A stretch of 64,000 bases of DNA, taken from Lunularia cruciata. Its lineage: Eukaryota; Streptophyta; Marchantiopsida; Lunulariales; Lunulariaceae. A model generated the notes under the pieces. That model saw only the letters and a program-made list of their open reading frames with translations. It was not told the DNA's origin and searched no databases. Positions within the stretch are counted from its first letter, which is position 1, and each line of letters begins with the position of its first letter. The position numbers were made by a program, and so were the translations under genes. The DNA is taken from positions 55,566,333 to 55,630,332 of the forward strand of contig OX419756.1 of assembly GCA_948567375.1 (NCBI GenBank), written 5' to 3'. This document shows, one piece after another, positions 44,767 to 57,481 of this stretch.

Positions 44767-47700
44767 TTGCTTTGAACCCTACCTTGAGAAAGGAGCTTAG
44801 AGGTGGTTTGAGTTCTACAAGGAGCAAGAAGAAGAAGAAGGCAAAAGTTCCAGTATCAATGGGGGTGGTGGATGCCAAGCCAGCACCATGGGAGGCTTGT
44901 GAATATGCCTCCAAGATTGATGTGAGAGTGAATGGTCACAACATCAAGGATGCATTGGTTGATGGAGGATCAGTAGTGAATGCCATGTCAGAAAGGTTGA
45001 TGAAGAAGTTGGGTATGATACCCTCAAGACCTTCAACATTTGTGGTGAGCATGGCAAACAAGCAACAAGTTAGACCAGTAGGGGTGATGGATAAGGTGGT
45101 AGTTTCAGTTATGGGAGTTCAAAATCTCATGACTTTCCAAGTCTTGAAGGATTCAAGCTATGACTTACTTCTTGGGAGGCCATGGTGGAGAGCAGCACGC
45201 ACAACTGATCGATGGCACAAAGGGTACTTGAGGATTGGGCCATCAAACCATAGAGTCACTGTTCCTATGACTAACACCACCAACACTTCACATTCAGATA
45301 CCACATCTTCTGATTATTGGGAATCAGATTCTGAAGAAGGAGCTTCAGGTGTGGACACAAGCATGGAAGAGGAGACTTCCACGGAGGAGGATGAATCTGA
45401 ATCTGATTCAGATGTATATCCTTTGTGTGCTATGGATTTTGCACCTAAGCCAGAGGTTTTGAAGGACCCAGATAAATCACCATTGACACTTGAGGAGGTA
45501 GAGAGAAGGTTATCTACCCTCAAGTATGGCCCAAATGTTACCAAGGAGGAGAAGGTGAGATTTGAGGAGATTTTCCGCAAGTTCATCCATGTGTTTGCTT
45601 TTAGTTACAAGGATTTGAAGGAAGTCACCTTGGAGGAGCACAAGATAGAGGTGGAGTCACATGCAAGACCAATCCGCCAAAAGCAATGTCGCATTAGCCC
45701 ACCAATATCTTTGGTTGTGAAGGAGGAGATTGATAAGCTCAAGGAGGCTGGATTTATCTTTGAGGTGGAGAATTCAGAATGGGTGTCTCCAATTGTCATT
45801 GTGAAGAAAAAGAATGGCAAGCTTCGGGTATGTGTGGATTACAAGAAGCTCAATGCTATTACCAAGAAGGACTACTACCCATTGCCATTCATTGATGAGA
45901 TCTTGGAGGAGGTTGCAGGTCATGAGAGGTACAGTTTTGGAGATGGTTATAGTGGATATAACCAAATCAAGATTGCACCAGAGCATCAACAACTCACCAC
46001 ATTCACCACACCTTGGGGAACTTATGCTTTCAAGGTCGTGCCTTTTGGGCTTTGCAATGCTCCAGCCACATTCCAACGGTTCATGAACAAGGTATTTGAA
46101 CCTTTCATTGGGAAATTTGTGAGAGATTTCATTGATGACTTTTGTGTCCATGGGAGCAAGGAGGAGCACTTTGAGCACCTAATCAAAGTCTTGCAACGCT
46201 TGGATGAGGCAAATGCATCACTCAACCCAGAGAAGTGCATTTTTGGATGTGAAGAAGGTCTACTTTTGGGGCACATCATCTCCAAGGATGGAATAGCAGT
46301 TGATCCTGAGAAGGTGAGGAAAATCTCAGACCTTCCATTCCCTTCAAGCTTGACAAAGTTACGCCAATTCTTGGGAATGGTTGGGTACTATAAGAGGTTC
46401 ATCTTCTCATTTTCCAACAAGGCTTATGCATTGACCATCTACATGAAGAAGGGTGTAGATTACATGGTGATTTTGGAAGACAAGGAGGCTCTCAAAGCTT
46501 TTGAGGAGCTCAAGCAATCCCTTGTTGTAGCTCCAATTCTTGCTAAACCTAATTGGAGTAAGCCTTTCATCCTCTACACTGATGCTTCTAATGTAGCTAT
46601 AGGATGCACTCTTAGTCAATTAGACCAAGATGGGCATGATCATCCAATAGCTTATGCTAGTAGGCAGATGGTTTCAGCAGAGAAGAACTACTCTGTCACG
46701 GAGAGAGAAGGGTTGGCAGTGATCTTTGGTCTCAAGAAGTTTAGACACTACTTGATTGGAGGGAAAGCCACAATTGTCACGGATCACAAGGCTTTGAAGT
46801 ACATCTTCAACAAGCCTAATGTTGAAGGGAGACTAGCAAGGTGGATGATACTCTTGTCTGAGTATGACTACACAATTGAGGATAGGCCAGGAAAGAAACA
46901 TGCAAATGCTGATTTGTTATCTAGAGCCTATGATCATGATGGAGATGAGCCAGTAGATGATTCCTTCCCGGATGAGGAGCTCATGACAATCTCATTCACT
47001 CAAGAGATTCCAATGGAGTACAAGGAGATTGTGGATTTTGTGACAAGAGGTAACTATCCAAAAGGGATGCATGCTAGGGAGAAGAAGGCCCCTGCAGCAA
47101 GATCTAGACCTTACACAATGGTGGAGGATATTCTTTTTCACCAAGGAGCAGATGGTCTACTTCAAAGAGCAGTGGGTAAGGAAGAGGCTATCCTACTCAT
47201 AAAGGAGTTTCATGAAGGTTTAGTATGTGGAGGACACTTTGCAGGAAAGGTGACTGCTTTCAAGATTCTAGATGCAGGTTACCATTGGAGAGGGATTTTC
47301 AAGGATTGTCTTGATTATTGCAAAACTTGTCATGTTTGTCAAGCTTTTGCTAGAAAGTCTACATCCACTCCACCACTTAGATCAATTTGATTGCTAGGAC
47401 CTTTTGAGAAGTGGGGAATTGATTTTGTAGGTCCTCTCAATAGAACCCCAAGGAACAATCGGTACATTGTGGTAGTTACTGATTACCTTACCAAGTGGGT
47501 TGAGGCTAGACCATTGAGGGACAAGAATGAAGATGAAGTGGGTAGATTTCTTTATGAATGCATTATCACTAGGTTTGGATGCCCTTTGGAGTTGGTTTCT
47601 AATAGAGGAGGAGAGTTTACAGGAAGCATTACTACAGCCATGCTACGACATTTCTCTATCACACATAGAGTAACTACATCCTATAAGCCAAATTCCAATG

Positions 47701-48284
47701 GCTTGGCAGAGAGAACCAATCAGACCTTGTGCATGATGTTGGCCAAAGATGCAGAAATGGAGGGGGCTAAACATCATTGGGACAAGAGGATTCATGCAGT
47801 TTTATGGGAGTATAGGACAACCATGAAAACTTCCACCGGATATTCTCCATTTCAATTGGTGTATGGTATTGAGTCTACCTTACCTATTCACTTTGATCTT
47901 CCTACCTTCCAAAGCATTCATAGGAGATTGAAGAAAGCACAAGGAAGTGATGCAGAGAAGTCAAGGAAGGATCAACTCATGGAGTTGGAAGAGGCAAGAG
48001 TAGTTGCTATGGTTCGAGTGGAGCAAGCCCAAAGGAAACAAAAGGAGAGCTATGACAAGAGGCAAGGCAAGAAGAAGGTGGAGCCTTTCAAAGAAGGTGA
48101 TTGGGTAATGTTGTTTGATTCCATTCGATTCAAGAAAGTGCAAAAGAAGTTTTTGCCTAAGTACTTTGGACCTTTTATAGTAGAGAAGGTGTGGGGCAAT
48201 TACACCTATGATCTCAAGGAGTTGGGAGGAAGACACTTTGATAGGATTAACCATGATAAGTTGAAGATGTACCATAGAAGGTAG
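44691..48284 (+). CDS. pol: pol region of young Ty3 element
   Basis: Parts in order are protease (about 44900-45180), reverse transcriptase (about 45600-46300, with FGLCNAPATFQRFM), RNase H (about 46540-46880, with LYTDASNVAIG), the integrase zinc-binding region (about 47190-47350), the integrase core (about 47400-47900), and a C-terminal GPF-type part ending near 48284. The order protease-RT-RNaseH-integrase identifies Ty3/Gypsy rather than Copia. Coding is almost complete; the region is treated as a fossil and as slightly broken. Confidence 0.85.
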
Positions 48285-48332
48285 AGAGACCTTCACTTTG
48301 AGGACAAAGTGAAAACTTAGTCCGGGGGTAAA

Positions 48333-49019
48333 TGTAACACCCATTTGTGCATGTGTGTGGTATTGTGATATTTAGCTTGGTATTACAAGTACTTAAGAGA
48401 TATTATTTATAGAGATAAAGGATGGTTCTATATTAGTCATGGTTAGCTAAAGTTAGTCATAGCTAAGATAGAGTGGACCTTACTTTAGAGGAAGTAGAAA
48501 AGATGAGCACCACTATTTTGGATTTTAGTGTGTTGACTTGGCATTATTCCTAGGTGTTTGGCTTTGAGGAAGAGTTGAGAACTCTTGGGCCCGCAAACCT
48601 TTTTCTTTTGGATTCTTCTTTATTCCAAGGATAGCCCATGTGAAGGAATCCTTGACTTAGTGGTTGTGTCAAGATAAGACCACATGCTTAGGGGAATATG
48701 CCCATGTGAATGGATATTCCTTTCTACTTTTTGACTTTACTTGACTTTTAGTCTAGTAACTTGAGTTACTACGGTAATTAGTAACTTTGGTACGTAACTA
48801 TTTCACAAGTATATAAACAAGGGGTGAGGATGTACTCATCATCCTTTCATTTGCAACTATCTCTCTCATTGAGTTCTCTAGTGAGCAATGTCTTGAGTCT
48901 TGGAGTGTTAGCCTTGGAGGAGTATGATGGAGTTCGGGTTCCTTGCCTTCTTAGTCCATGGTACGCTACCATAATAGCCATCAGAGGTTCATCCTGAGTG
49001 AGAGACAGACCGGCTCACA
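48333..49019 (+). mobile_element. 3' LTR of young Ty3 element
   Basis: Near-identical to 41190-41877. It is preceded by the purine tract CCGGGGGTAAA (about 48322-48332) and followed by the GTCC target duplication. Confidence 0.93.
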
Positions 49020-50635
49020 GTCCACACCCATGTGACCAATGATTGGTAAGTCATGGGCTTCTTGGAGACGCACAAGTATGAGATCACCCTTGGCTGAAAC
49101 ATATATCTGGTCTTCATGGAATAAAAGGCCTTCTTTGAAGGAGAAGGTGTACTCCTTGTTGCATGTTGCAAGATGACCTTGAGGAAGTGCCTTCAAATCA
49201 AGTCATTGTGACAGGGCATCAAGATGACATAGAACCTAATGGGTTTGTACTCAAGTTTAATGTCAAATAATTGAAGTTGCTCCTCCCATTGATGATATAT
49301 GCTCTTCATGTGTTCCAAATATAATGTCTACAACAAGGGTTTGTGATCTATTTAAATGATCACCTATTTACCCAAGAGATAATGCTTCCATACCTTGTTG
49401 GTATATACTATTGCTAGTTGTTCTCAATCTCATGTGGAGTAATTTCTTTCTGTTGTGTTTAATCAATGAGACACAAAGACAATGGGATGTAACCCATCTA
49501 GGAATTCATGCTGTAATATAGCTCCAATGGAAAAGTTAGAAGCATCAAAGTCAACCACACAAGGTAGTTGAGGATATGGTTGAAGAATGGGTCTTGAAGT
49601 TACCATATGTTTTAGCTTCTAGAATGCTTCTTCATGCTTGGTGGTCCATTGAAAGCTTGAGTTTATCCCCAAGAGGTTGGTCAATGGTGCTACCACGTGA
49701 ATAGAATAATGGATGAACTGTCTATAAAAACTTACAAATCCATTAAATACTTGCACCTCTATGGCATCCTTTGGAGTAGGCCAATCAATAATGGCTTTGA
49801 TTTTCTCCTCTTCTATCTTGATCCCATTTGATAAAACCTTGTGACCCAAGAAGGTAACTTCCTTCTGCCAAAAGGTGCACTTTGACTTCTTGCAATAAAA
49901 TTTCTAGTGACGTAATTTCCTTAGGACTTCTTGCACATGATTTTTGTGTTTTGCATTTGTCTTGTTATAGATTAAAACTTCATTTAAGAATACCACTATG
50001 TACTAATCCAATAATCCATCCAACACTTGATGCATCTTATCTATGAAGATTGTTGGAGCATTAGTGAGCCCAAAAGATAAAATTATCCATTCAAAATGCC
50101 TAAACCTTGTGCAAAAGGCTGTCTTTTGCACATCCTTCCTATCAATGAGGATTTTACAATAGCCATTGCAAAGATCCAACTTGGAGAAGTATTGTGCTCC
50201 ACTCAATTGATCAAGCAAGCCATCAATTTGAGGCAAGTGACATGCATTCTTCACAATTTGTTTATTGTGCCCACGATAATCAATATAGAAATGAAGTCCT
50301 CCATACTTCTTTGCAACAAATAGTACCGGTGCTCCCCAAGGAGATATACTTTGTCATATGAAATCCTTCTCTAAAAACTCCATAAGTGTTGTTTGCAACT
50401 CCTCCATCTCCTTTGGTGAGAGCCAATAGATTGGTCTACTCATTGGAATACTCCTTGGCAATAACTCAATCTTGAAGTGCATACCATAATTGGAGGGTAA
50501 TCCCTTTGACAGATCATTGAGAGACATGCCCGCAAACTCCTAACTTCTTGTTCAACCATTGCTTGATGAGGCTCTTAACCCTCCTCAAATTCTCCTTGTG
50601 CAATCACCTTGATCCACACAATGAAAACAAACTTA

Positions 50636-50875
50636 TCTTCCTCCAATGCTTGCTCTATAGCTACTTTATTGACAAACTTCTTATCTAAGAACTTGTCTTC
50701 CTTCAAAGCTTACTCTATGGTTGCTTTCTTGACAAACTTCCCATCTTGGAACTTATCTTCTTGCAAAGCTTGCTCTATGGCTACTTTCTTGATAAACTTT
50801 CTATCTTGGAACTTATCTTCCTTCAAAGCTTTCTCTATGATTGTTTTCTTGATAAACTTCACATCTTGGGACTAA
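50636..50875 (-). repeat. 60-bp tandem repeat in pol linker of element 2
   Basis: Four head-to-tail units of about 60 bases lie between the protease and reverse transcriptase parts. Each codes for about 20 residues of a Lys/Glu-rich helix-like unit with the theme DGKFVKKVAMEQAL. The related element at 55278-61599 has three units at the same place (57299-57481). Confidence 0.75.
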
Positions 50876-51709
50876 TTCTTCTTAGGTGTCTTACTCAAAG
50901 GTGCTAGACAACCTAATCAAGAATTCCTACCTCGGTGTTGTACTTGAATTTATCATTGGGTCCAATCCAATTGAACCTTATGATGTTCAAGCCAAGGCAA
51001 ACCCAAAATAACATCATAGTGTAGAGGCGTCATTACAAATCTTATACTCTCCAATACTCCTTCTCAATCCTGAATGTAACCGGATGTGAGGTACAAAATG
51101 TAGAACTTTTTCTACCATCCGCCATCATCAATTTGCTTGCAATTACTTGTTTGATAGGAATATGTAATTCCTTTGCTAATTGTATGGACATGCTGTTCTC
51201 TAAACTTCTAGAATCAACCAAAATCCTACAACCATGATCAAATATCATACCATATAGGTGAAACAAACTTGCATAGGTCAAGCCCTTGACTCCATTGGAA
51301 CTAATCAAGCTCCCAATAGGTGGCTTGAAAGCTCTTACTTGGATTCCATGTTTCCTTGAGTATTTTGCTCCACAAACTCCATATGGGCAACTTGTCAAGA
51401 TCATCCATTCTTGAGTGAACATTCATCAATGTGATGTCCAATTTGGCAATAATAAAAATAACCACCATTTTGTTGTAATTTTTCTCTATCTATGGTGGCA
51501 ATTGGTCTCCATTGAATGATATCAATCTCCATTGGTGTCAGTTCCTCCACCCGTGTGTGGTGAATTGGTAGCTTTTGTAGAGGTTGAGGTCAAGAACAAG
51601 TTGTGGCGACCAAGGAATCAAAGTGTTTGGCCAACCGCATGGCTTCCTCCAGGTGTTGTGGCTCTCACATAATTGCCTCTAATTTGGTTCATGACTTCAA
51701 ACCCCTCAC

Positions 51710-52264
51710 TATAATACCAATAGCTAGACATATTATCTAGAGGTGAAAATTGACGTGGTAGCATCTAGAAGGATGTAATGTATGATGGGTTAGGTAAACT
51801 AGATAGAAGTGTCACCAAAAGGGTACTTCTACTTATAGGGCAAAAGCTAAAAATAGCTTCAAAACTTTAGAGCCAATTCCAAATGCCGAAACAGATGAAT
51901 TAGACCTCAAAAATATGATGAAACTTTTCCATGGTTTGTCTTATCGAGAGCTTTGCAACGGTAACTCACCCATATGATTTTGAGCTTCCAACAAGAAGAT
52001 TTCCTAAAGATTCCTTTTGGTCAAACCTATTTGACCAACTAGATAGGACAAGGACCAACATGTCACCCATCCATGCAATTAATCTAAGGGTGCAGCTCAT
52101 TGACATGTCACCAATCCTTTGTATCTAATCCAAGGGTGGAGCTTCCTTTGAAGGACCCTCTTTGCTGTATAATAAGGAAAAGGTGCTCCTTTGAGGCATT
52201 GGAGAATTGAGTGTGAAGTTGTGTTTTCTCTCTTGGAGAATTCTCTTGTCCTCAAAGTATTACA
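51710..52264 (+). mobile_element. 5' LTR of element 3
   Basis: Begins TATAATACCAATAGC and ends AGTATTACA. Its ends correspond to the short inverted ends TGTAATAC/GTATTACA of the solo LTR at 59816-60545. A TATA-like TGTATAATAAGG lies near its right end. Confidence 0.75.
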
Positions 52265-55200
52265 ATGGTATCAAAGTGGGTGTTTTTGTCCAAGAGAGTA
52301 GATCACTCCTCTTGGTAGAACACAAGACACTAAAATTGAGTAACTTTGAGGGAAAACATAATACAATTTTTAGACTTGTGAGGTGTCTTAGAGAGAGGAT
52401 GGGATGGAGGTGCCAAGAGGAAAATGTTCCTATACCTAGATTTCTATTCTTGAATCCATTCCATATCAAGATTATGTACATCCATTATGAGCAAATGAGA
52501 GTATCTCTTGTTTATCATTTTGGAGAAAAATTCATGGACAAAGTGATGAATTCACCAAAATTGGTGATTCTACCTATGGTGGTATATGACAAAGAATAAG
52601 ACTTGATAATCTACATTTTGTTATGATGTTATGGATCTGAATATACCAAATCCTCACACTTTGAACACGCAAGTAGAATATGGTTAGACTAAAAGTGACG
52701 TTTAAGGATTTTGTAATGTGCAATTTTGTGAAGAATATTATCAATGAATGATAGCCTTTGAGGTCCCAATGGTAGTTCCAATAGTTCATGCTCCCTCTTG
52801 ACTGATTGTATTAACACTCTTTTGAAGTAGGAAGTAGCAATTGAACATTGGCCATGTGTAGAAATCATGGATCCGCATTTGCAAGAGTTGTCGCAAGGAA
52901 TGAAAAGGATATTGATTGAGTTTTGGGAGATCAAGATGACCATGGAAGAATTGAAAAATCAAGGACCTATTGTCAAGAATGATCAAGCAATGCAAACAGA
53001 GGAGTTGTCCCAACAATCAAAGTACTTGGAGAGTTACTCATGCCAAGGACACCAATCCTAGTCAACAACCAAGCTACATTGTTACTACAAATGAAAAAGG
53101 CATGCAATATTGAGCCTTACAAGGGACAACATTCCATGGGAGTAGTGGAAAATTGGATTTCAAGAATGAATTGATATCTTTGATTGTTCACAATAGAGAT
53201 CATTGATCATTCTACAAGCATGTTTGCATGTAAGTACTTGACCAATAAAGCTCTCACATGGTATGATGCTTGGGAACAATCATTTCTGGTAGAAGAAAGA
53301 GAGGTCAGTTGGAAAACCATGCAAAAAAGGCTGCTCAAGAATTTCAAATCTGTGGATTTTGTGCAAATGGCCCAAACCAAATTGTGGGGGTTGAAGTAGA
53401 AGAATAGCATACAAGAATACATGGAGGCCTTTCTTGATCTACAGGTTGTGATAACCAATATGAGTCTAGCCAAAGCTCTTGATAATTTGAAAAGGGGATT
53501 CAAAGAGCGGATTTGCCAAGAGGTAATGGTACAAAATCCTTGCACTATTTTTGAAGCCATTGCTTGTGCTCAAAGAATAACAAGGGTACTTTGAGGAGGT
53601 GAAGCAGTAACACCTATGTAAAACTATTGGGTTGAGACATACCATTTTGGTGGACCAATCCTTATGGAGTTGGGAAACATTTGGTTTTGAGACTAAGGAG
53701 CAAGACCCCTCTAAGGTGAATAAGGACAGATTGAAGAAAGAAGAGAAGGAGTTCCATAGGGAGAAGGGGCTCAAACAGAACAATGATGTTACTACAATTG
53801 TGGCCAAATTGGGCACATAAACATCAATTTCCATGCTTGTCATCTTAGAGGCCCTTGACCTCCGTACATGCGACCTCTAAGCCACATGGAAAGATGAATC
53901 AAAGAGGAGGATGTTGAAATCTCATTGGAAAACAAAGATCACCAATAAATGTACCTTGCAACCTTACTGCCTTGGTGAAGAAGAGTATAAGTAGGGGGGA
54001 GGGAGGAAGAAGACAAGTGTGCAAAGGTGGGGGAAGACAAACATACAATTAATTATCATAAATAAAGTCCTAGAAGACAATCAAGTGAGAGTGTTGATAG
54101 ACCCTAGAGCAATAGAGAATTTCTTACCTTGCTCTTTTGCAATAAGGTTGGGGATGGAACTAAAGAAGGATGAGAATAACAAAGTAGAGCTACCTAATGG
54201 TCAGAAAAAGAGGATTGAGTCATTACCAAAAAGGTAGTATTCTTTGTAAGAGAGTATCAAGAAGCAATTGAGTGGCAGGTAATATAGTTAGCTCGTTATG
54301 ATGCAATCTTAAGCATGCCATGGATGAAACACTACAACTCCATGGTAGATTGGAGAAAGAAATTACTGAGAAATAGTCAATGGAAAATCTTTGGAGTTAA
54401 AGAAAGATCACAAATGCAAGAGCTACCTCTCAATGTCATAGGAACCACTTGTAAGAAAAATATACTAGTAAGAAAAATTGATGTTTCATAAATCTAATAA
54501 GAGAAGTCTAGGGTGCCCAAAACAATGGAGAAATTCACAATAAATTGAAAGATGTGGTCAATGAGTTTCAAGATGTCTTTTTGGATGAATTACCTGTAGG
54601 TTTACAACCAAAAAGAAGAGTAGATCATAAAATTGAGATACTTCTTGGGAAGATACCCCCTTGTAAGGCTACATATTGACTATCACCTCATGAGTTAAGG
54701 AGTGTAAGGCTCAAATTGAGGATATGTTGTAGAAGGGGTTTATCCAACCCAATGTATCACCATATAGGGCTCCTATATTGTTTGTGAAGAAAAAGGATGG
54801 ATCAATGCACATGTACATTGACTACGGGCGATTGAATCAACAAACATTGAAGAAAAAATATCTATTAACTTGCATAGATGACTTGTTTGATCAACTCAAT
54901 CGGGCAAGGCACTTCACCAAACTTGATCTATGGAGCGGTTATAATCAAATTAGGATTGCAGAAAAAGATATACACAAAATGGCCTTTCAAACAAAGTATG
55001 GTCACTTTGAGTACTTGGTGATGCTATTTGGCCTCACCAACTCTCCAAACCACTTTCATGAGTTTGATGAATGATATATTTCATCTATACTTGGATAAAT
55101 CTATCATCTTTTTCCTTGATGATATCTTAGTCTACAACAAGACGATGATAGAGCACAAGCAACATCTATGAGAAGTCCTCCAAATTCTATGACAAAATCA

Positions 55201-55277
55201 ATTGTATGCAAAAATCTCAAAATGTGAGTTTGGAAAATTTGAAGTAGACTACTTAGGGTATAGAATAAGTGCAAAAG
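51710..55277 (+). mobile_element. Truncated old LTR retrotransposon (element 3)
   Basis: Starts with a 555-bp LTR (51710-52264) and a primer site TGGTATCAAAG at 52266, the initiator-Met type. Internal parts are gag-like (about 53180-53580), protease-like (about 54020-54240) and the start of reverse transcriptase (about 54780-55270). It stops within reverse transcriptase where the next element's LTR begins, and I do not find its remainder in the window. It is broken many times and old. Its LTR family also occurs as the solo LTR at 59816-60545 in the opposite orientation. Confidence 0.7.
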
Positions 55278-55705
55278 TGTAACAATATAGAGTTTAGCGA
55301 CAAAGTTAGTAGGGCTAACAAAGTAGCAAATAAGATAAATTAGCCTAGAATATTCTACATGTATCTAAGAAGCTTCTTGGGAAGCTTCCTGGCTAGCTTA
55401 GCTTGCAACCCAAGTAGATAACTTCCAGAAGGAAGCTTCTAGGAGCTTCCAACTAGTTTAGCTTTCATGCCAAGTAAGCGGCTTCTAGAAGGAAGCTTCT
55501 AAGGAAACTTCTTAAGATGCTTTCCAATTAACTTGGCTTGCATTCCAAGAAAGCGGCTCAAGGAAGCTTCTTGAGAAGCTTCTCAAGGGCCTTGTATGCT
55601 CCCTATAAATACAAGAGTCAAAGGCATTTGGAGTTTTCCCTCATTCAAGTGTCCCAATATGAGCTTCCATTCTACTATTTCTCTCTTCAATCTCAATCTT
55701 TTACA
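55278..55705 (+). mobile_element. HSE-rich LTR copy C (left LTR)
   Basis: 428 bp, TGTAACAATATAG to CTTTTACA. It is more like solo copy A than the right LTR D. At 55431-55450 the four-unit GAA/TTC array is present with one mismatch. Confidence 0.85.
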
Positions 55706-57298
55706 TTGGTATCAAAGCAAGAATGGGATGGATGGAATTTATGGACAACCAAATCTACTTCCGCCAAACCATTGGGATTTTTGTGTCCAAGTATTACCCA
55801 ATCATAGATTCACACAATTCATCACCTTGTGTTTTTGACAGGATTTTCAACATATGATCACCTTGTTTGAAAAACCCTTGATATTTCCGGTTGTAACTTA
55901 TAGAGAACGGTGGACGTGGTGCATTTATGTGTTAATAAATTAGATAAATTGGGAGTAGTGGGATAGAGTAGTAGCCATGGCAAAAATACCGGATGTTATT
56001 ATTGCTATGCAACAACAAATGGAGCACCTTACTCAATTGTTGGATGAACGAGCCCAACAATGACAAGAACACATAGAAAAAGTACCAGTTCAAGATGGAG
56101 AAGATCAAATCCGTTTTCTAAAACCCAAGGTGTTTGAAGGTAAGAATCTTTCGAGCATAGTGGAGAATTTTGTGTTTGATTGCAAATGTTACTTTGAAGC
56201 TACCAATCTTCAAGATGAATAGAAATAGATTCCCTTGGCTTCTAGCCAATTGGATGGTGTGGCAAAAATTTGATGGCAATTCTGAGTGGAGCAAGCTTAA
56301 CAACAAATTGTTGCACCAATCTTAACATGGATGGAATTCAAGGATGCAATACTTGGTCAATTTCAAACAGATTGGCTCTGTAAGGAGCTACATCATGCAA
56401 TTTCAGAACATCATCATGTAGATTCCAAATATACAAGAAATTAAAGTTCTAGATTGATTTGTGAGGGGCTTGAAGTAACAAACCAAATTGGAAGTGACCA
56501 TGCGAGAACCACAAAATGTGGAAGAAGCCATGCAATTGGCTGAGTGCTTTGATTCCTTGGTTACAACAACTTGGTCTCAACCTTGACCTACACAAAGCCT
56601 ACTTGTACACTACGTACGAGTGGAGGAACCAGCACCAATGGAGATTGATGCTATCCAACGGAGACCACTTGGTACAACGGATAGAGAAAGATTATGACAA
56701 AACGGTGGTTGTTTTTATTATCGCCAAGTTGGATATCACATTGTTGAATGTTCATTTAAGAATGGGTGACCTCGACAAGTTGCCCAGATGGAGTTTGTGG
56801 AACGGAATGATCAAGGAAACAAGGAATCGTAGTAGGAGATTTTGAGCCACCTATTGGGAGCTTGATTAGTTCTAATGGGATTGAAGGCTTGACCTATGTA
56901 AGTTTGCTTTACTTGCAAGGTACAATATCTAATCGAGGTTGTAGGATTTTGGTTGATTTTGGAAGTTCAAAGAATTGCATGTCTATGCAAGTAACAAAAG
57001 AATTGGGTATTCTTATCAGCCAGTAATTGGAAGTAGATTGATGATGGCAGATGGTAGAAAGGGTTTTGCATTCCATACCTCGCATCCTGTTACCTTCAAG
57101 ATTGGAGAGGAGTATTTGGAGTGTATGAGGTTTGTGGTGGCACCTCTACACTATGATGTCATTCTAGAACTACCTTGGCTTGAACGTCGTAAGGTTCAAT
57201 TTGATTAGAACCGACAATAAATTCAAGTACAACATCAAGGTAGGAATTTCCAATTAGGTTGTCTGGCAACTCTGAGTAAGACATCTAAGAATATTCAA

Positions 57299-57481
57299 TC
57301 CCAAGATGGGAAGTTTGTCAAGAAGGTAGCAATAGAGCAAATCTTGAAGGGAGATGAATCCCAAGATGGGAAGTGTGCCAGGAAAGCAGCCATGGAGCAA
57401 GCTTTGAAGAAAGATGAGTCCTTAGATGTGAAGTTTGTTAGTGAAGCAGCCACAGAGCAAGCTTTAGAGAAAGATAAGTTT
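57299..57481 (+). repeat. 60-bp tandem repeat in pol linker of element C/D
   Basis: Three units of 60-61 bases, each encoding about 20 residues on the theme SQDGKxxxKxAxEQALKxDE, lie between protease and reverse transcriptase. It is the counterpart of 50636-50875, which has four units. Confidence 0.8.

Larger units (their letters stand above)
41190..49019 (+). mobile_element. Young, nearly whole Ty3/Gypsy retrotransposon
   Basis: Both LTRs, primer site, gag, pol and polypurine tract are present. The two LTRs (688 and 687 bp) differ by about seven substitutions and one single-base indel by eye, so about 1%, meaning a recent insertion. The target duplication GTCC is at 41186-41189 and 49020-49023. 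It is inserted in plus orientation into the integrase region of an older minus-strand element. No chromodomain is seen after integrase, so a non-chromovirus lineage is likely. It looks almost intact, with about one break in the coding part. An extra leader frame with zinc knuckles precedes gag. Confidence 0.9.
39448..51709 (-). mobile_element. Old Ty3/Gypsy element, split by a younger insertion (element 2)
   Basis: Minus-strand fossil with its 3' LTR at 39448-39924 and a purine tract just inside it. Recognisable parts, in minus-strand order from the right, are the end of gag with a zinc knuckle (about 51400-51709), protease-like (about 51040-51300), a repeat-bearing linker (50636-50875), reverse transcriptase and RNase H (about 49300-50500), and integrase (49024-49200, then 40060-41189). 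A younger element (41190-49019) is inserted in the integrase zinc-binding region. The 5' part and 5' LTR are not seen. It is badly broken, with many interruptions, and clearly older than its insert. It is the same family as the element at 55278-61599. Confidence 0.8.
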
